From positions 1 through 64,000 of the forward strand of contig CAKNPW010000003.1 of NCBI GenBank assembly GCA_930990555.1: a stretch of DNA of 64,000 bases, written 5' to 3'. Position numbers and translations under genes: made by a program. Origin of the DNA: an uncultured Clostridium sp. (lineage in GTDB: Bacteria; Bacillota; Clostridia; TANB77; CAG-508). The first letter of the stretch is position 1; each line of letters starts with the position of its first letter. The notes beneath the pieces were generated by a model. That model was given only the letters and a program-made list of their open reading frames with translations. It was not told where the DNA came from and did no database searches. Of the stretch, positions 26,862 through 35,493 are shown one piece after another.

Positions 26862-27038
26862 TTATTTCTTATATACTTCTAATTTTGTTTCTAAATTTTT
26901 AATTTGTAGTTCTTGAAATTTTACTATAGATTCAAAAGTATCATTATCTTTAATATCTATATGTAACATTTTCTTATTTAAATCTACAATTTTATTAAAG
27001 TTACTAACAATAATTTGATTTTTAGCATTAATAAGCAT
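26862..27038 (-). CDS. Small helical protein, 58 residues
   Basis: Runs from ATG 27038 to TAA at 26862, with GGTGA about 7 nt upstream. It reads MLINAKNQIIVSNFNKIVDL... and ends NLETKLEVYKK, probably a short strand followed by a coiled coil. It shares its ending with the 112-residue neighbour through a 28-nt direct repeat. Function unknown. Confidence 0.6.
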   Translation of the reverse strand: MLINAKNQIIVSNFNKIVDLNKKMLHIDIKDNDTFESIVKFQELQIKNLETKLEVYKK

Positions 27039-27067
27039 TTAATATCACCTATCCTTTTTATAAATAT

Positions 27068-27214
27068 CTAACATTGGTTTTTGTTTTTTATATCTACTTC
27101 TGAAAGAATGAAATTGCTATGTTTAGCTAAATTAGTTCTTGTAACTGGTTCTTTTTCAAGATTGCTATTATACCAACAAAAGGTAGGTTCGTATTTTTCT
27201 TTTTTCTTTCTCAT
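27068..27214 (-). CDS. Small basic protein, 48 residues
   Basis: Starts at ATG 27214 after a good GGGAGA site and stops at 27068. It begins MRKKKEKYEPTFCWYN and contains FILSEVDIKNKN, so it is basic with a hydrophobic middle. The ribosome site and position in the run support it as real. No family recognised. Confidence 0.5.
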   Translation of the reverse strand: MRKKKEKYEPTFCWYNSNLEKEPVTRTNLAKHSNFILSEVDIKNKNQC

Positions 27215-27235
27215 AGTTATTCTCCCTATATGTAT

Positions 27236-27742
27236 TTAGTAATTACAAAATATTAATTTATTTTCATTAAAATCAAATGTTTTATTAATATAATTTAATT
27301 CTATTAAATTGTAATCTATTAATTCAGAATCTATTAAGTGTATTGAATTTTCATTCTGATTTAATATATTATGTTCCCATTCAAAAGCCCTTTGTTTTAT
27401 ATTATTTTTAATTTTATCTATTTCATTATTTTCTAATAAATTATTATAATAACTTGCTTCTTGCATACTTTCTAATATTAGAAATTTCTTCAAATCTAAC
27501 TTAGTTACTTCTCTTGTATTATATTCTTTCATTAAAGAGCTTTTTAATATTCTATGACAATTATTTAAAAAGAAATTATCTGTTTCAGCATAACTACCAA
27601 ATTCAAATATCATTTTAAATTTTCTTGGTATTTCAAATAAATCTTCTACTTTATAAAATTTTAAAATTTCTTTTTCATTATAATCTTTAATAATATTATA
27701 TTCCTTTTTTGAAATAGATTTTAAATAACTCCTGTTACTCAT
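27236..27742 (-). CDS. Unknown protein, 168 residues
   Basis: Soluble, helix-rich, Asn/Glu/Lys-rich protein without an acidic tail or recognised domain. It starts after GGAG (9 nt) and is the first gene after a hairpin that follows the surface-protein gene at 27.83 kb. Confidence 0.75.
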   Translation of the reverse strand: MSNRSYLKSISKKEYNIIKDYNEKEILKFYKVEDLFEIPRKFKMIFEFGSYAETDNFFLNNCHRILKSSLMKEYNTREVTKLDLKKFLILESMQEASYYNNLLENNEIDKIKNNIKQRAFEWEHNILNQNENSIHLIDSELIDYNLIELNYINKTFDFNENKLIFCNY

Positions 27743-27768
27743 TTGTTTAAATCTCCTTATTCTAATAA

Positions 27769-27800
27769 AGAGGGATTATTATATTTCAAATAAGCCCTCT
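27769..27800 (-). terminator. Terminator after the Ser-rich surface protein gene
   Basis: AGAGGG...TTATT pairs with AATAATCCCTCT across the spacer, followed by a short T-run on the minus strand. Confidence 0.5.
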
Positions 27801-27829
27801 CATTATCCCTCTCATTATAATTGATTTTA

Positions 27830-28921
27830 TTAAGAAATCCAAATATACATTGCTACATCAAATGGAGTACTTGTTGGATTTCCGTTTGCCGTAGACATAT
27901 ATAAATCTTCTACATATACATATACTGTACCTACAGCACCTCCACTTACAGGAGCTTTTGCATTTCTTTCACTAAATGTTGAATAGTGAGAATTAGAAGG
28001 TCTGCTACTAGCATGTACTACTGTTGCATATTGACTAAATCCATTACTTTCTAATTCTTCCTTAATCCAAGCTATTGCTTGATTTTCTTTATCAGTTCTA
28101 TGAACTTGTTTATATATTGTTAACGGTGGATATTGACCTTGATTACTGCTACTTGAACCTGATGAACTACTACTTCCACTTGAACTACTTCCTCCAGAAC
28201 TTGATGATGAGCTTCCTCCACTTGGCTTACTTGAACTAGATCCTGAAGAACTACTTCCAGTATTTCCAGATGGTTTTGTACTTGAACTAGAACCTCCAGA
28301 TGGTTTACTTGTACTTCCACTAGATGTTGAACCTTGATTACTATCTGTAGATTGTGCTGGTGTTTCTGGTTGTTGTTCAGCTACAGTTGTATCTGGTGTT
28401 GTATTATTTTCTACTTTAACATTATTTTTTTGTTCTTCTTGAGGTTTGCTTGCAATAGTTATTAAATCATTATCGTTAGTTTTTAAGTTTACTCCACCAT
28501 TTCCGATTGTTCCAGTAGAATAATTTTTACCTGCTGTTTTTTCTGCGAATTTAGGATCGTTTTTTGCTATTACTTCAACTGTTCCGTCATCATTTTTAAT
28601 TACTGCTACTTCTGTTCCATCTGCTAACCCATTCGTGTCAGTTTGCAATGTTATATCTTGTTCTTGTTCTTCACTTGCTTCATCAATAGTAGTGTTACCT
28701 ATTATATTTTCTTCATTAGATACTTCTTCTGTTTTTCTATTAAAAGAAATTATAATCACAGCAACTATTATTAATATAACAAATATAATTCCTATACTAG
28801 AACTTATTGTAATAGCTTTATGTTTCTTACACATATTTAAGAACTTATTTAATTTACTTTCTGGTTTTACTCTTTTAATAAAATCAATAGGTTCTTTTTC
28901 AGATTTTTTTTCTTTCTTCAT
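27830..28921 (-). CDS. Membrane-anchored surface protein with Ser/Gly-rich linker
   Basis: About 363 residues. A basic cytoplasmic N-terminus, one membrane span (near 35-60), an Asn/Thr/Glu-rich stalk, roughly 90 residues of Ser/Gly/Pro/Lys linker, and a C-terminal globular domain of about 95 residues (AIAWIKEELESNGFSQYATVVHASS...). The terminal domain is not one I recognise. Topology suggests an extracellular domain reaching through the wall, likely for the mating channel or cell contact. ATG 28921 follows AAGGGGGA; an upstream TTG is less likely. Confidence 0.8.
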   Translation of the reverse strand: MKKEKKSEKEPIDFIKRVKPESKLNKFLNMCKKHKAITISSSIGIIFVILIIVAVIIISFNRKTEEVSNEENIIGNTTIDEASEEQEQDITLQTDTNGLADGTEVAVIKNDDGTVEVIAKNDPKFAEKTAGKNYSTGTIGNGGVNLKTNDNDLITIASKPQEEQKNNVKVENNTTPDTTVAEQQPETPAQSTDSNQGSTSSGSTSKPSGGSSSSTKPSGNTGSSSSGSSSSKPSGGSSSSSSGGSSSSGSSSSSGSSSSNQGQYPPLTIYKQVHRTDKENQAIAWIKEELESNGFSQYATVVHASSRPSNSHYSTFSERNAKAPVSGGAVGTVYVYVEDLYMSTANGNPTSTPFDVAMYIWIS

Positions 28922-29000
28922 TTTCAATTCCCCCTTAATATCATATTTATTTTATTAATTATATTATAGCATATCGTACGCACGAAGTCAAGAATTTTTT

Positions 29001-29198
29001 TCATTTTTTTAAATAATTTTCTATATTTTTTATTATAAAGTCGCTCATATCAGTATAATTATTATCTTTTTCTATCTTTTCTTTAAATTTATTTTTTAAA
29101 TTTTTATCAATTCTAATAAACATTCTATCATATTGTTCTTTTTTCTTATTTTCGTAATCTCTATTCCATTTTTTTCTTAATTCTGGGTTTTCTGGCAT
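29001..29198 (-). CDS. Small ribbon-helix-helix-like DNA-binding protein
   Basis: 65 residues, strongly basic. FIRIDKNLKNKFKEKIEK followed by DMSDFIIKNIENYLKK fits a ribbon-helix-helix (CopG/Arc/MobC) fold: one strand and two helices. It could repress the element's promoters or act at oriT; neither is shown. A GGGGGAG site precedes the ATG. Confidence 0.7.
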   Translation of the reverse strand: MPENPELRKKWNRDYENKKKEQYDRMFIRIDKNLKNKFKEKIEKDNNYTDMSDFIIKNIENYLKK

Positions 29199-29293
29199 TT
29201 AATCATCTCCCCCTATTATTAAACTTATATTCTTTTTTATTATAGCACAAAAATTAGAATAAATCCTATTTCCTGAATAAATTTATAAAAAAA

Positions 29294-29319
29294 GAATCAA
29301 GAAAATAAATTCTCGATTC
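29294..29319 (-). terminator. Terminator after spoVG-like gene
   Basis: GAATCAAGAA pairs with TTCTCGATTC (one mismatch), and the minus strand continues with TTTTTTT. Confidence 0.7.
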
Positions 29320-29424
29320 CTTTGCACAACATTCTTACAAATTTGTTACTTTTTTCATATTTATTGACACTAAAGAAAAAATTATAATATATAAAAAATA
29401 CATTATTATTATAGTATAGAAATT

Positions 29425-29682
29425 TTATTTTTTCAACATTTTATTATATTTTTTTAATATTTCTTTTTGTATATATTCTCTTGTCCTAGAATTTATTGGG
29501 TGTGCAATATCTAAAAATTTTTCTTTATATCTTTTATTTGGAAAAGCAATTAAAAGTTTATTATTTGATACTTCAACAATTCTAATTCCTGTTATTTCAA
29601 GTTCATTGTCAAGAACCAGATCTACAGTAGCTTTTACTTTACTTCCAGTATTTAAAGTTACGTTTACGTCTGTAACTTGCAT
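29425..29682 (-). CDS. spoVG: SpoVG family protein
   Basis: 85 residues matching SpoVG: MQVTDVNVTL start, DNELEITGIRIVEVSNNKLLIAFPNKRY, and the hallmark DIAHPINSRTREYIQKEIL. SpoVG proteins bind DNA and RNA and act as broad regulators in Firmicutes. A copy inside a conjugative element may regulate element genes. Its ribosome site lies in the end of the upstream acidic gene. A second protein with two SpoVG-like regions lies at 38.3 kb. Confidence 0.92.
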   Translation of the reverse strand: MQVTDVNVTLNTGSKVKATVDLVLDNELEITGIRIVEVSNNKLLIAFPNKRYKEKFLDIAHPINSRTREYIQKEILKKYNKMLKK

Positions 29683-29684
29683 AT

Positions 29685-29939
29685 TTAATCCTCACTTTCT
29701 TCGTCATCACTTAATAAATCAAATACATCTTCTTTTTTATTATCTTTTGGTTTAAAAGATTCTTTTACATTTGCTACTGCATTTTCAATAGCTCCAAATA
29801 TTTTATCTACATCTTTTTGAGTATAAGAATAACTAGTAGTATTTGCAAGAGGTTTTAAATTATTTACTTTATGTAATATATCTCCTACTCTCCTATTTGC
29901 AATTTCAATAAATTTACTTCTTTTTTGTTCATTTTCCAT
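29685..29939 (-). CDS. Small element protein with acidic end (84 residues)
   Basis: Helical protein (RRVGDILHKVNNLKPLANTTSYSYTQKDVDKIFGAIENAV), a type often found in Firmicute conjugative elements next to transfer genes. It ends LLSDDEESED: acidic, but without the final hydrophobic residue of the shared tail, so I count it only as a relative. First gene under promoter P2 and coupled to spoVG. Confidence 0.8.
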   Translation of the reverse strand: MENEQKRSKFIEIANRRVGDILHKVNNLKPLANTTSYSYTQKDVDKIFGAIENAVANVKESFKPKDNKKEDVFDLLSDDEESED

Positions 29940-29978
29940 AACTAAATCTCTCCTTTACTTTTTTATTTTAATAATAAA

Positions 29979-30068
29979 ATTATATAGATAAAAAAACGTA
30001 GTTTTTGATAAAAATATTTCAAAAATATTGCATTGTTTTATTTAATTAAAATGTTTTAAATATTTAAA
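29979..30068 (-). promoter_or_regulatory. Element-type promoter P2
   Basis: Palindrome TTTAAATATTTAAA at 30055-30068, two 11-bp repeats (TGCAATATTTT then TGAAATATTTT on minus), 25 bp, then TATAAT (29984-29979). Heads the 84-residue protein and spoVG. Confidence 0.75.
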
Positions 30069-30076
30069 AAGAAATT

Positions 30077-30349
30077 TTAATTGTTTTTAAATAAAGTATC
30101 ATTCAATTTTAAAGTATAATATTTAATGTTATTTTCATATTGATATATTGAAATAGAAATATTTTTATTATTCATTTTTATTTCATATATTTTACATTTA
30201 AGATCATTTTTTCTTATTATCCCAATAAGTTTAGCTCTTTTATATATTCTTTTAGAGAGTTCTAAATTTGTTTCTTTATCATAATTAAAATTTAAGATTT
30301 CAGAAAGTTTTAATAGAAATTTTTCATAATCATTTGTTTTGAAAATCAT
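30077..30349 (-). CDS. Unknown protein, 90 residues
   Basis: Small, basic, without acidic tail: helical start, then strands (KIYEIKMNNKNISISIYQYENN). Its ATG overlaps the stop of the upstream tailed gene, whose tail codons GAGGAAGATGAA form its ribosome site. No family recognised. Confidence 0.75.
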   Translation of the reverse strand: MIFKTNDYEKFLLKLSEILNFNYDKETNLELSKRIYKRAKLIGIIRKNDLKCKIYEIKMNNKNISISIYQYENNIKYYTLKLNDTLFKNN

Positions 30350-31338
30350 AATTCATCTTCCTCTGTTTCTTCACTTTCCTCATTAGAAATTATGTACGAT
30401 TTTATATTTGCAATAGAATTTAGTTCATAATCATTTAAATCTTTTATTGCATAATTAAATTCTTCGACATTATTAGTATTTCTAATAATATTTATGTCAT
30501 ATAGTTTTTTTGATAAATCACTTATTTTATTATCTATTTCTTTAACTCCTGTACCATAAGTTATACTTTCTAATTCATCTAAGTTTTTAAGTGTTTTTAA
30601 ATCAGATGGTAAATTTAGATTTATATTTTCATTATAAATATTACTATAATCTTCATTTATATTTTTTTCTAATACATCTAATCTATAGAATAATTTATCT
30701 TTAGGAGAAATAACTATTTGATTTACAATATTTTTTAAATTTTTTGATTCAATATTTAATACTTCTTTACCATAAGATAAACCCTGTAAATCTCCTAATT
30801 TTAAATTATTTGGATTAATATTAGAGTTTGTTTTTTTCAATGAATTACATGTTTTTTCTGTTAATGATAATTCTATATAATTATGCCCAAAATATAGAAA
30901 CGATCCACAACTAGGTTCGATTTTAGCTTTTTCACAATCATTAAATAATATATTTACAGAATTTTTATTTTGTAAAAAACTATTAATTTCAATTAAAGTT
31001 GAAACGAATTTAGGAGCTATATTATCTTGCAATTCTAATTTTATTAAAGTTGCTTTTATTTCATTATTAAATCTTCCATTTTTATAAAAATCTTCTAAAT
31101 TTAAAATGACTTGTGTGTAAGGATCTAATTTTATTCCATCTACTATTATTTTATTATCTTCTACATCTATATAAGAATCGTAAGTATGTCTTAAAGAAAA
31201 TTTAGAATTTTTATCTACTGAAAGTATTTCACTTAAAGAAATATCTTTGTATAACTTATAACGTGAATATGATTCTGTTCTATAAATTTGTCTAGCTTTA
31301 TCATTTATAAATCTATTTACAGCATTTTTTATTTCCAT
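30346..31338 (-). CDS. Tailed cargo protein (330 residues), probably the 3' part of a frameshifted gene
   Basis: Unknown; Asn/Lys/Ile-rich, with LYFGHNYIELSLTE and two long helical segments. Ends EESEETEEDEL. No ribosome site precedes ATG 31338, and the same frame stays open back to 31515 with protein-like sequence (ERLFNYFYLDGKEDTLYVSS), overlapping a truncated frame that starts at 31718. The intact gene was probably about 457 residues, like other tailed proteins. Confidence 0.75.
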   Translation of the reverse strand: MEIKNAVNRFINDKARQIYRTESYSRYKLYKDISLSEILSVDKNSKFSLRHTYDSYIDVEDNKIIVDGIKLDPYTQVILNLEDFYKNGRFNNEIKATLIKLELQDNIAPKFVSTLIEINSFLQNKNSVNILFNDCEKAKIEPSCGSFLYFGHNYIELSLTEKTCNSLKKTNSNINPNNLKLGDLQGLSYGKEVLNIESKNLKNIVNQIVISPKDKLFYRLDVLEKNINEDYSNIYNENINLNLPSDLKTLKNLDELESITYGTGVKEIDNKISDLSKKLYDINIIRNTNNVEEFNYAIKDLNDYELNSIANIKSYIISNEESEETEEDEL

Positions 31339-31472
31339 ATTATAGTCAAGAACAAGAAAATTCTTTGATAATTTTCTTTCTAAGTCAAATTCTGAATAAT
31401 TATTATATTTAAAATCATTTATTTTATCAAAATTATCTCTTGAACTTACATAAAGGGTATCTTCTTTTCCAT

Positions 31473-31718
31473 CTAAATAGAAATAATTAAATAATCGTTC
31501 ATCAATGTTAAGATATTATTAGAAGCTTTTTGAATATTCATAAATAGTTTTTCTTTTTCATAAATACTTTTGGCTTTGTTGAAATCTGTTCCCATATATA
31601 TTGACATTCCTAAATCTTTATTTTGAATTTCCACAGAATATAAAGTTTCTCTGGATAAATATTTAACTAAAAAAATATCTTTGCTTTTATCAACAATGTA
31701 AGGTAAATTATTGTTCAC
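31473..31718 (-). pseudogene. 5' fragment of the frameshifted tailed gene
   Basis: 81 codons from GTG 31718 (ribosome site within the GAGGAGGAAGAG tail DNA of the upstream gene) to a stop at 31473. The protein (YIVDKSKDIFLVKYLSRETLYSVEIQNKDLG...) loses coherence after about residue 67, where the -1 frame continues sensibly into the 330-residue gene. The shift must lie between 31473 and 31515. No slippery heptamer is seen, so I read it as a mutation or sequencing error. Confidence 0.6.
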
Positions 31719-31719
31719 T

Positions 31720-32790
31720 TTAAAACTCTTCCTCCTCTTCACTTTCTTTTGATTTTTCCTGTTCGATACTATCAAGTAATTGTGCTTTATTAAATACTTC
31801 ATTAGAATTTCTTGTTACATAAAATTGTTCATCGCCTAATCCTAAAATATATAATTTTATTTCATTAATTTCTAAAGAATTTATAGTTTCTTTTTTATCC
31901 AAATTCTTTGTATTTTCATCAATCTTATCTCTTGCTTCTTTACTATTTATTCCTACATTACAATCACCTAAAATTCTATTTAATAAGTCTTTATAAGTAG
32001 TACATGGATAATTTCTATTATGACTTTTCATACATTCAAATTCTGTTTTTGCAATAGCTGATATTTCTGCTATGTTATCTAATTCGCCTTCTGTAATTAG
32101 GTTATCATTTAGAGCTTCACTAATTACATCTTGTCTTGCAATAGATTCAATATCATCTGTAATTGCTACATAACAACTAGAATTATCTTTTAGATCTATT
32201 CTAAAGTAATGTTCTTCATCTTTTCTATTTACAATATGAAATTCTTCCTTTTCCATAGTTTTATTTATTTCATCTTGTGCTTCTTTTGCAAGTGAGATTA
32301 ATTCGTATAGCTCTTCTTCTGTATCTAAAATATGGAATTGTCCGTCCATTGGTTGAATACCCATTACAACATATTTTTCTTTTGTATTTTTTAATTCTTC
32401 AATAGTTTCTTTTAACATATTTTCAAAATTTTCTTTTTCTTCTTCATCTTCTTCATTAAAATATTCAGCAGAATGAGCAAATTCATTTTCAAAATAATCA
32501 ATTATATCTTTTGCTTTTCCATATATGTTATCTTCACTAATAAAGACATCTCCAAATCTACTATCAAATCTAAATGCTTTCATTATTTTATCTTCATCAA
32601 TATTTGCCATGTTTAAAAAATGATTAAAACATTCTTCTTTTATAGTTTCACTATTTTTTTTCATCTCATCTATAAATTTTAAAAATCCTTCTTCCTCATC
32701 TTTAGAACTAAAACTTTTTAGTCTATTCTTGGTATAAGCTTCATATTTATTTATAAATTCATAATATCTATTTAAATCTTTTTTATTCAT
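31720..32790 (-). CDS. Cargo protein with acidic tail (356 residues)
   Basis: Unknown. Helical N-terminal 120 residues with FRFDSRFGDVFISEDNIYGKAKD (a module seen in other cargo proteins), an acidic middle, then a beta-rich module (EKYVVMGIQPMDGQFHILDTEEELYELI) and further helices. Ends KESEEEEEF, a Phe-ending variant of the shared tail. First gene downstream of repeat R3. Confidence 0.83.
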   Translation of the reverse strand: MNKKDLNRYYEFINKYEAYTKNRLKSFSSKDEEEGFLKFIDEMKKNSETIKEECFNHFLNMANIDEDKIMKAFRFDSRFGDVFISEDNIYGKAKDIIDYFENEFAHSAEYFNEEDEEEKENFENMLKETIEELKNTKEKYVVMGIQPMDGQFHILDTEEELYELISLAKEAQDEINKTMEKEEFHIVNRKDEEHYFRIDLKDNSSCYVAITDDIESIARQDVISEALNDNLITEGELDNIAEISAIAKTEFECMKSHNRNYPCTTYKDLLNRILGDCNVGINSKEARDKIDENTKNLDKKETINSLEINEIKLYILGLGDEQFYVTRNSNEVFNKAQLLDSIEQEKSKESEEEEEF

Positions 32791-32828
32791 TTTAATTTCC
32801 CCCTTACAACTTATATTAATTATTATTT

Positions 32829-32857
32829 TAAATTGCTTAGATTTGATTCTCGTGCGT
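32829..32857 (-). repeat. Dispersed repeat R3
   Basis: Minus-strand copy with ACGCACGAGAATCAAATCTAAGC, close to R1 and R2. It lies between a terminator and the start of the 356-residue tailed gene. Confidence 0.55.
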
Positions 32858-32870
32858 TATTTTTTCAAAA

Positions 32871-32900
32871 AAAGCAACTACATTATTCAATAGTTGCTTT
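32871..32900 (-). terminator. Terminator after the 97-residue gene
   Basis: AAAGCAACTA pairs with TAGTTGCTTT; T-run on the minus strand. Same arm sequence as the terminators at 22.7 and 40.2 kb. Confidence 0.75.
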
Positions 32901-32909
32901 CATCTATAA

Positions 32910-33203
32910 TTATTCAATTCTAACTTCAATATTTTCTAATTTGTCTATTATCTCTTTATTTTTTATCTCTACAATATTTTTAAATTCATCTTTAGAAATA
33001 TTTAAGTAGGCTAAAATTTCTTTTAGTATTTTATTAATACAAATATTTTTAGTTAAAGGAACTGGTAATGGAGAAAATTTTATTTTACCATTATAAAATC
33101 TTGTGAAATTATTGTCATATAATTCTAAGTCATAAAATTTATTATTAGCATTTTTCCAAAATTTTATATAAGTGTCTTTTATCTTATAATAATATTTTTT
33201 CAT
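32910..33203 (-). CDS. Unknown protein, 97 residues
   Basis: Basic small protein starting KKYYYKIKDTYIKFWKNANNKFYDLELYDN, so strand-rich first half and helical second half. No acidic tail and no recognised family. AAAGGAGAG precedes the ATG. Last gene of the 38-33 kb transfer operon before a terminator. Confidence 0.75.
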   Translation of the reverse strand: MKKYYYKIKDTYIKFWKNANNKFYDLELYDNNFTRFYNGKIKFSPLPVPLTKNICINKILKEILAYLNISKDEFKNIVEIKNKEIIDKLENIEVRIE

Positions 33204-33223
33204 TTGCTTTTCTCTCCTTTCCT

Positions 33224-33547
33224 CTATACTTCTAATTCATCATCAGTAAAATTTTCTGAATATTTATCTAAATATGTTAAACTGAAAATTCTTGTTGCTT
33301 GGATATATTCATTTGGTGAAAATCTATCTATCATTTGTTTCTTATAATCATTTAGTCCTTTTGAATTATTTTCGTAATAAACCCTAGCAAGTTTATATTC
33401 TAATACAAGTGGATTAAATTTAGCTTCTTCTGTTAGTTCTTTTTCTGTTTCTGGAGTAGCTAAATTGTTTGCGTCAATATAAAAATAGTGCAATAACTCG
33501 ACTAGATTCATAAAATTATTATCTTTCTTTTCATCTGGATAATCCAT
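33224..33547 (-). CDS. Unknown helical protein, 107 residues
   Basis: Predicted all-helical and acidic, ending FTDDELEV, which only faintly recalls the shared tail and is not counted among the eighteen. ATG 33547 is preferred (GAGGTGA 8 nt before); a GTG at 33559 is less likely. No family recognised. Confidence 0.72.
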   Translation of the reverse strand: MDYPDEKKDNNFMNLVELLHYFYIDANNLATPETEKELTEEAKFNPLVLEYKLARVYYENNSKGLNDYKKQMIDRFSPNEYIQATRIFSLTYLDKYSENFTDDELEV

Positions 33548-33569
33548 AATTACATTCACCTCTAATCAA

Positions 33570-34697
33570 TTAAATTTTAAATTCAATATCCTTATTTACA
33601 ATTCTTATTTTCTTAGAAACATTAGTTAGTTTAATTTCTAAATCTTTTCCAGAAATCTTATTGTAAAGAGAATCTTTTAAAGAAACTTTATATAAGTTTG
33701 ATGATGAATTAATATAAATCACACCATTTGAAACTTTACTATTACTACTTGATAGAGATGATAAATTTATTTTTGGATTATTGGTATTAATATGAACTTT
33801 CTTTACTAATTCATAATTTCCATTAGAATTTTTACTATAAATTGTAGCATTTCTTGATAAGAAATATAGTAAAATTATTAATAATACAATTCCTGCACCA
33901 GATAAAGTTATAATTATTGGTGTATAATTTGTTTTTTCCTCTACAGGTGCTTCAACAGGAATCTCTTTTTTATATGTTGCTGTATAAATATAATCTGGAT
34001 TTTCTTTTTCTACTGTTCCAGTATAAGTTATTGTTACATTATATTGTTTTGGGTTAGAAAACACTCCTACTGTTTGGTAGTGCATAGTTCCACTATATGT
34101 TACTGGTACTTGACTTCCATCTATATTTTGAACACTATCTGGCTTCCAATCAACATTAATTAAAGTCCAGTTTCTTCCATTTCTAGTTATATTTTTTGAT
34201 ATATTATTTAAATCATTTTTAGAATAGCCTGAAAAAGGTATATTTAATGATAATAATCTTTCATAAGTTCCTGTATCTACTTCTTGAATTTCCATATTGC
34301 TATAATTTAAAGTACCAATATATCCATCTTTATCATAACTTAAAGTATTTCCTGCTTGATTTAAAATTGCTTGCTCATCATTAGTATTTAGGTTATTAAG
34401 TGTTTTTGTATCATTTACTTCTTTAGTGTTTGTATCACTTTTAGTTGATGTTACATCTTGAAAAGTATAGATATTTCCTTCTTCATCTTGATATGTTTTA
34501 TTATTGTCAGAGTTTATAAAAGTTTTAAAATTAATTTCGTCATTTGATTCTACATAAAAGTTTCTTTTTAAAATATCTCCATTAATCTCTGATTTACTTT
34601 CTGTAAATGCAAAACTAATATTATTTAATGCAATAATTCCTAAACTTGCTATTGTTAGTCCTGTAACTATTGCTAAACCTTTAAATGTTTTCTTCAT
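33570..34697 (-). CDS. Exported single-span membrane protein, transfer operon
   Basis: 375 residues: signal peptide (about 8-30), extracellular domain with repeated Asn/Thr-rich and beta segments, one membrane span (about 262-284) and a C-terminal domain of about 90 residues facing the cytoplasm. No named family. Position downstream of VirB4, the M23 peptidase and small membrane proteins suggests a structural part of the mating channel or an envelope tether. Confidence 0.8.
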   Translation of the reverse strand: MKKTFKGLAIVTGLTIASLGIIALNNISFAFTESKSEINGDILKRNFYVESNDEINFKTFINSDNNKTYQDEEGNIYTFQDVTSTKSDTNTKEVNDTKTLNNLNTNDEQAILNQAGNTLSYDKDGYIGTLNYSNMEIQEVDTGTYERLLSLNIPFSGYSKNDLNNISKNITRNGRNWTLINVDWKPDSVQNIDGSQVPVTYSGTMHYQTVGVFSNPKQYNVTITYTGTVEKENPDYIYTATYKKEIPVEAPVEEKTNYTPIIITLSGAGIVLLIILLYFLSRNATIYSKNSNGNYELVKKVHINTNNPKINLSSLSSSNSKVSNGVIYINSSSNLYKVSLKDSLYNKISGKDLEIKLTNVSKKIRIVNKDIEFKI

Positions 34698-34729
34698 TTT
34701 CTTATTTTCTCTCCCTTCATTTTTTATTT

Positions 34730-35011
34730 TTAAAATATTATGCTTTTTACTAAAATATAAATAATTCCAATTATTCCACCAAGTGATACTGCTATTACAT
34801 CAATAGAAGTTATAACTGTTATAAAACCAATTAATTTTAGAAGTATTAAAAATATAAAGCCAAAAATTGTATTAAATAATAATCCTAATATAATATTTCT
34901 ATTTCCTCCTAGAATCCATACAATAATCATTAGTAAAATCAAAGGAATAATTGCTTCTAATATTTTAAATTTTAAAATCACATTAAAAATAATTGTTAAA
35001 ATTTCTAACAT
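34730..35011 (-). CDS. Small polytopic membrane protein (93 residues)
   Basis: Almost entirely hydrophobic, with about three membrane spans (ILEAIIPLILLMIIVWILG, FNTIFGFIFLILLKLIGFI, VIAVSLGGIIGIIYILV). Probably a channel accessory protein of the type IV system. Preceded by AGAAGGAG; 1 nt separates it from the upstream gene. Confidence 0.8.
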   Translation of the reverse strand: MLEILTIIFNVILKFKILEAIIPLILLMIIVWILGGNRNIILGLLFNTIFGFIFLILLKLIGFITVITSIDVIAVSLGGIIGIIYILVKSIIF

Positions 35012-35012
35012 A

Positions 35013-35477
35013 TTAATCTCCTTCTACTTTGTTATAAACTTTTATATTTGTTTGTTCTCCATTTATAGTCAAATATGAATAATCGCCATTTTGGTCAGCT
35101 TCATTTATGCTTGAAGTTGTATTATCAACTTGATTATTATTAGTTGTTTCTTCCTCACCAACATTTAATTTAAAATCTTCTTGATAAGGAATTGAGCCAT
35201 TTTCTATTGCTTCAAATGTTTCCATATATTTAGAATATACAGTAGGATTTAATAGAGGTTTCATATTTTCTATTTCTTTTTTAGTAAACCCATTTATTTT
35301 AACATCTTGCATATTTGTTTCATTTCCATTTAAATCTGTAACTGCATTTGTATTTAATTCTGTATTTGTTTGCTCTTTATTATTCAGAAAGATATTTACA
35401 AATACTGCAACAATAATAACTAAAGCTAATACTATACATAATAAAATTACTTCTTTCTTTAAATCTTTTTTATCCAA
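35013..35477 (-). CDS. Single-span envelope protein (154 residues)
   Basis: A basic start, one membrane span (about 10-30) and an extracellular Asn/Thr-rich domain (LNTNAVTDLNGNETNMQDVKINGFTKKE...). Starts at TTG 35477, supported by GGAGG 8 nt upstream, a non-ATG start. The function is unknown; the setting suggests a type IV secretion accessory role. Confidence 0.75.
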   Translation of the reverse strand: MDKKDLKKEVILLCIVLALVIIVAVFVNIFLNNKEQTNTELNTNAVTDLNGNETNMQDVKINGFTKKEIENMKPLLNPTVYSKYMETFEAIENGSIPYQEDFKLNVGEEETTNNNQVDNTTSSINEADQNGDYSYLTINGEQTNIKVYNKVEGD

Positions 35478-35493
35478 TTTAAAATCCTCCTTT

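Noticed and set aside
28120-28320. A 66-codon frame rich in Val, Gln and His
   Set aside because: It is the out-of-frame reading of the Ser/Gly-rich linker in the membrane surface protein.
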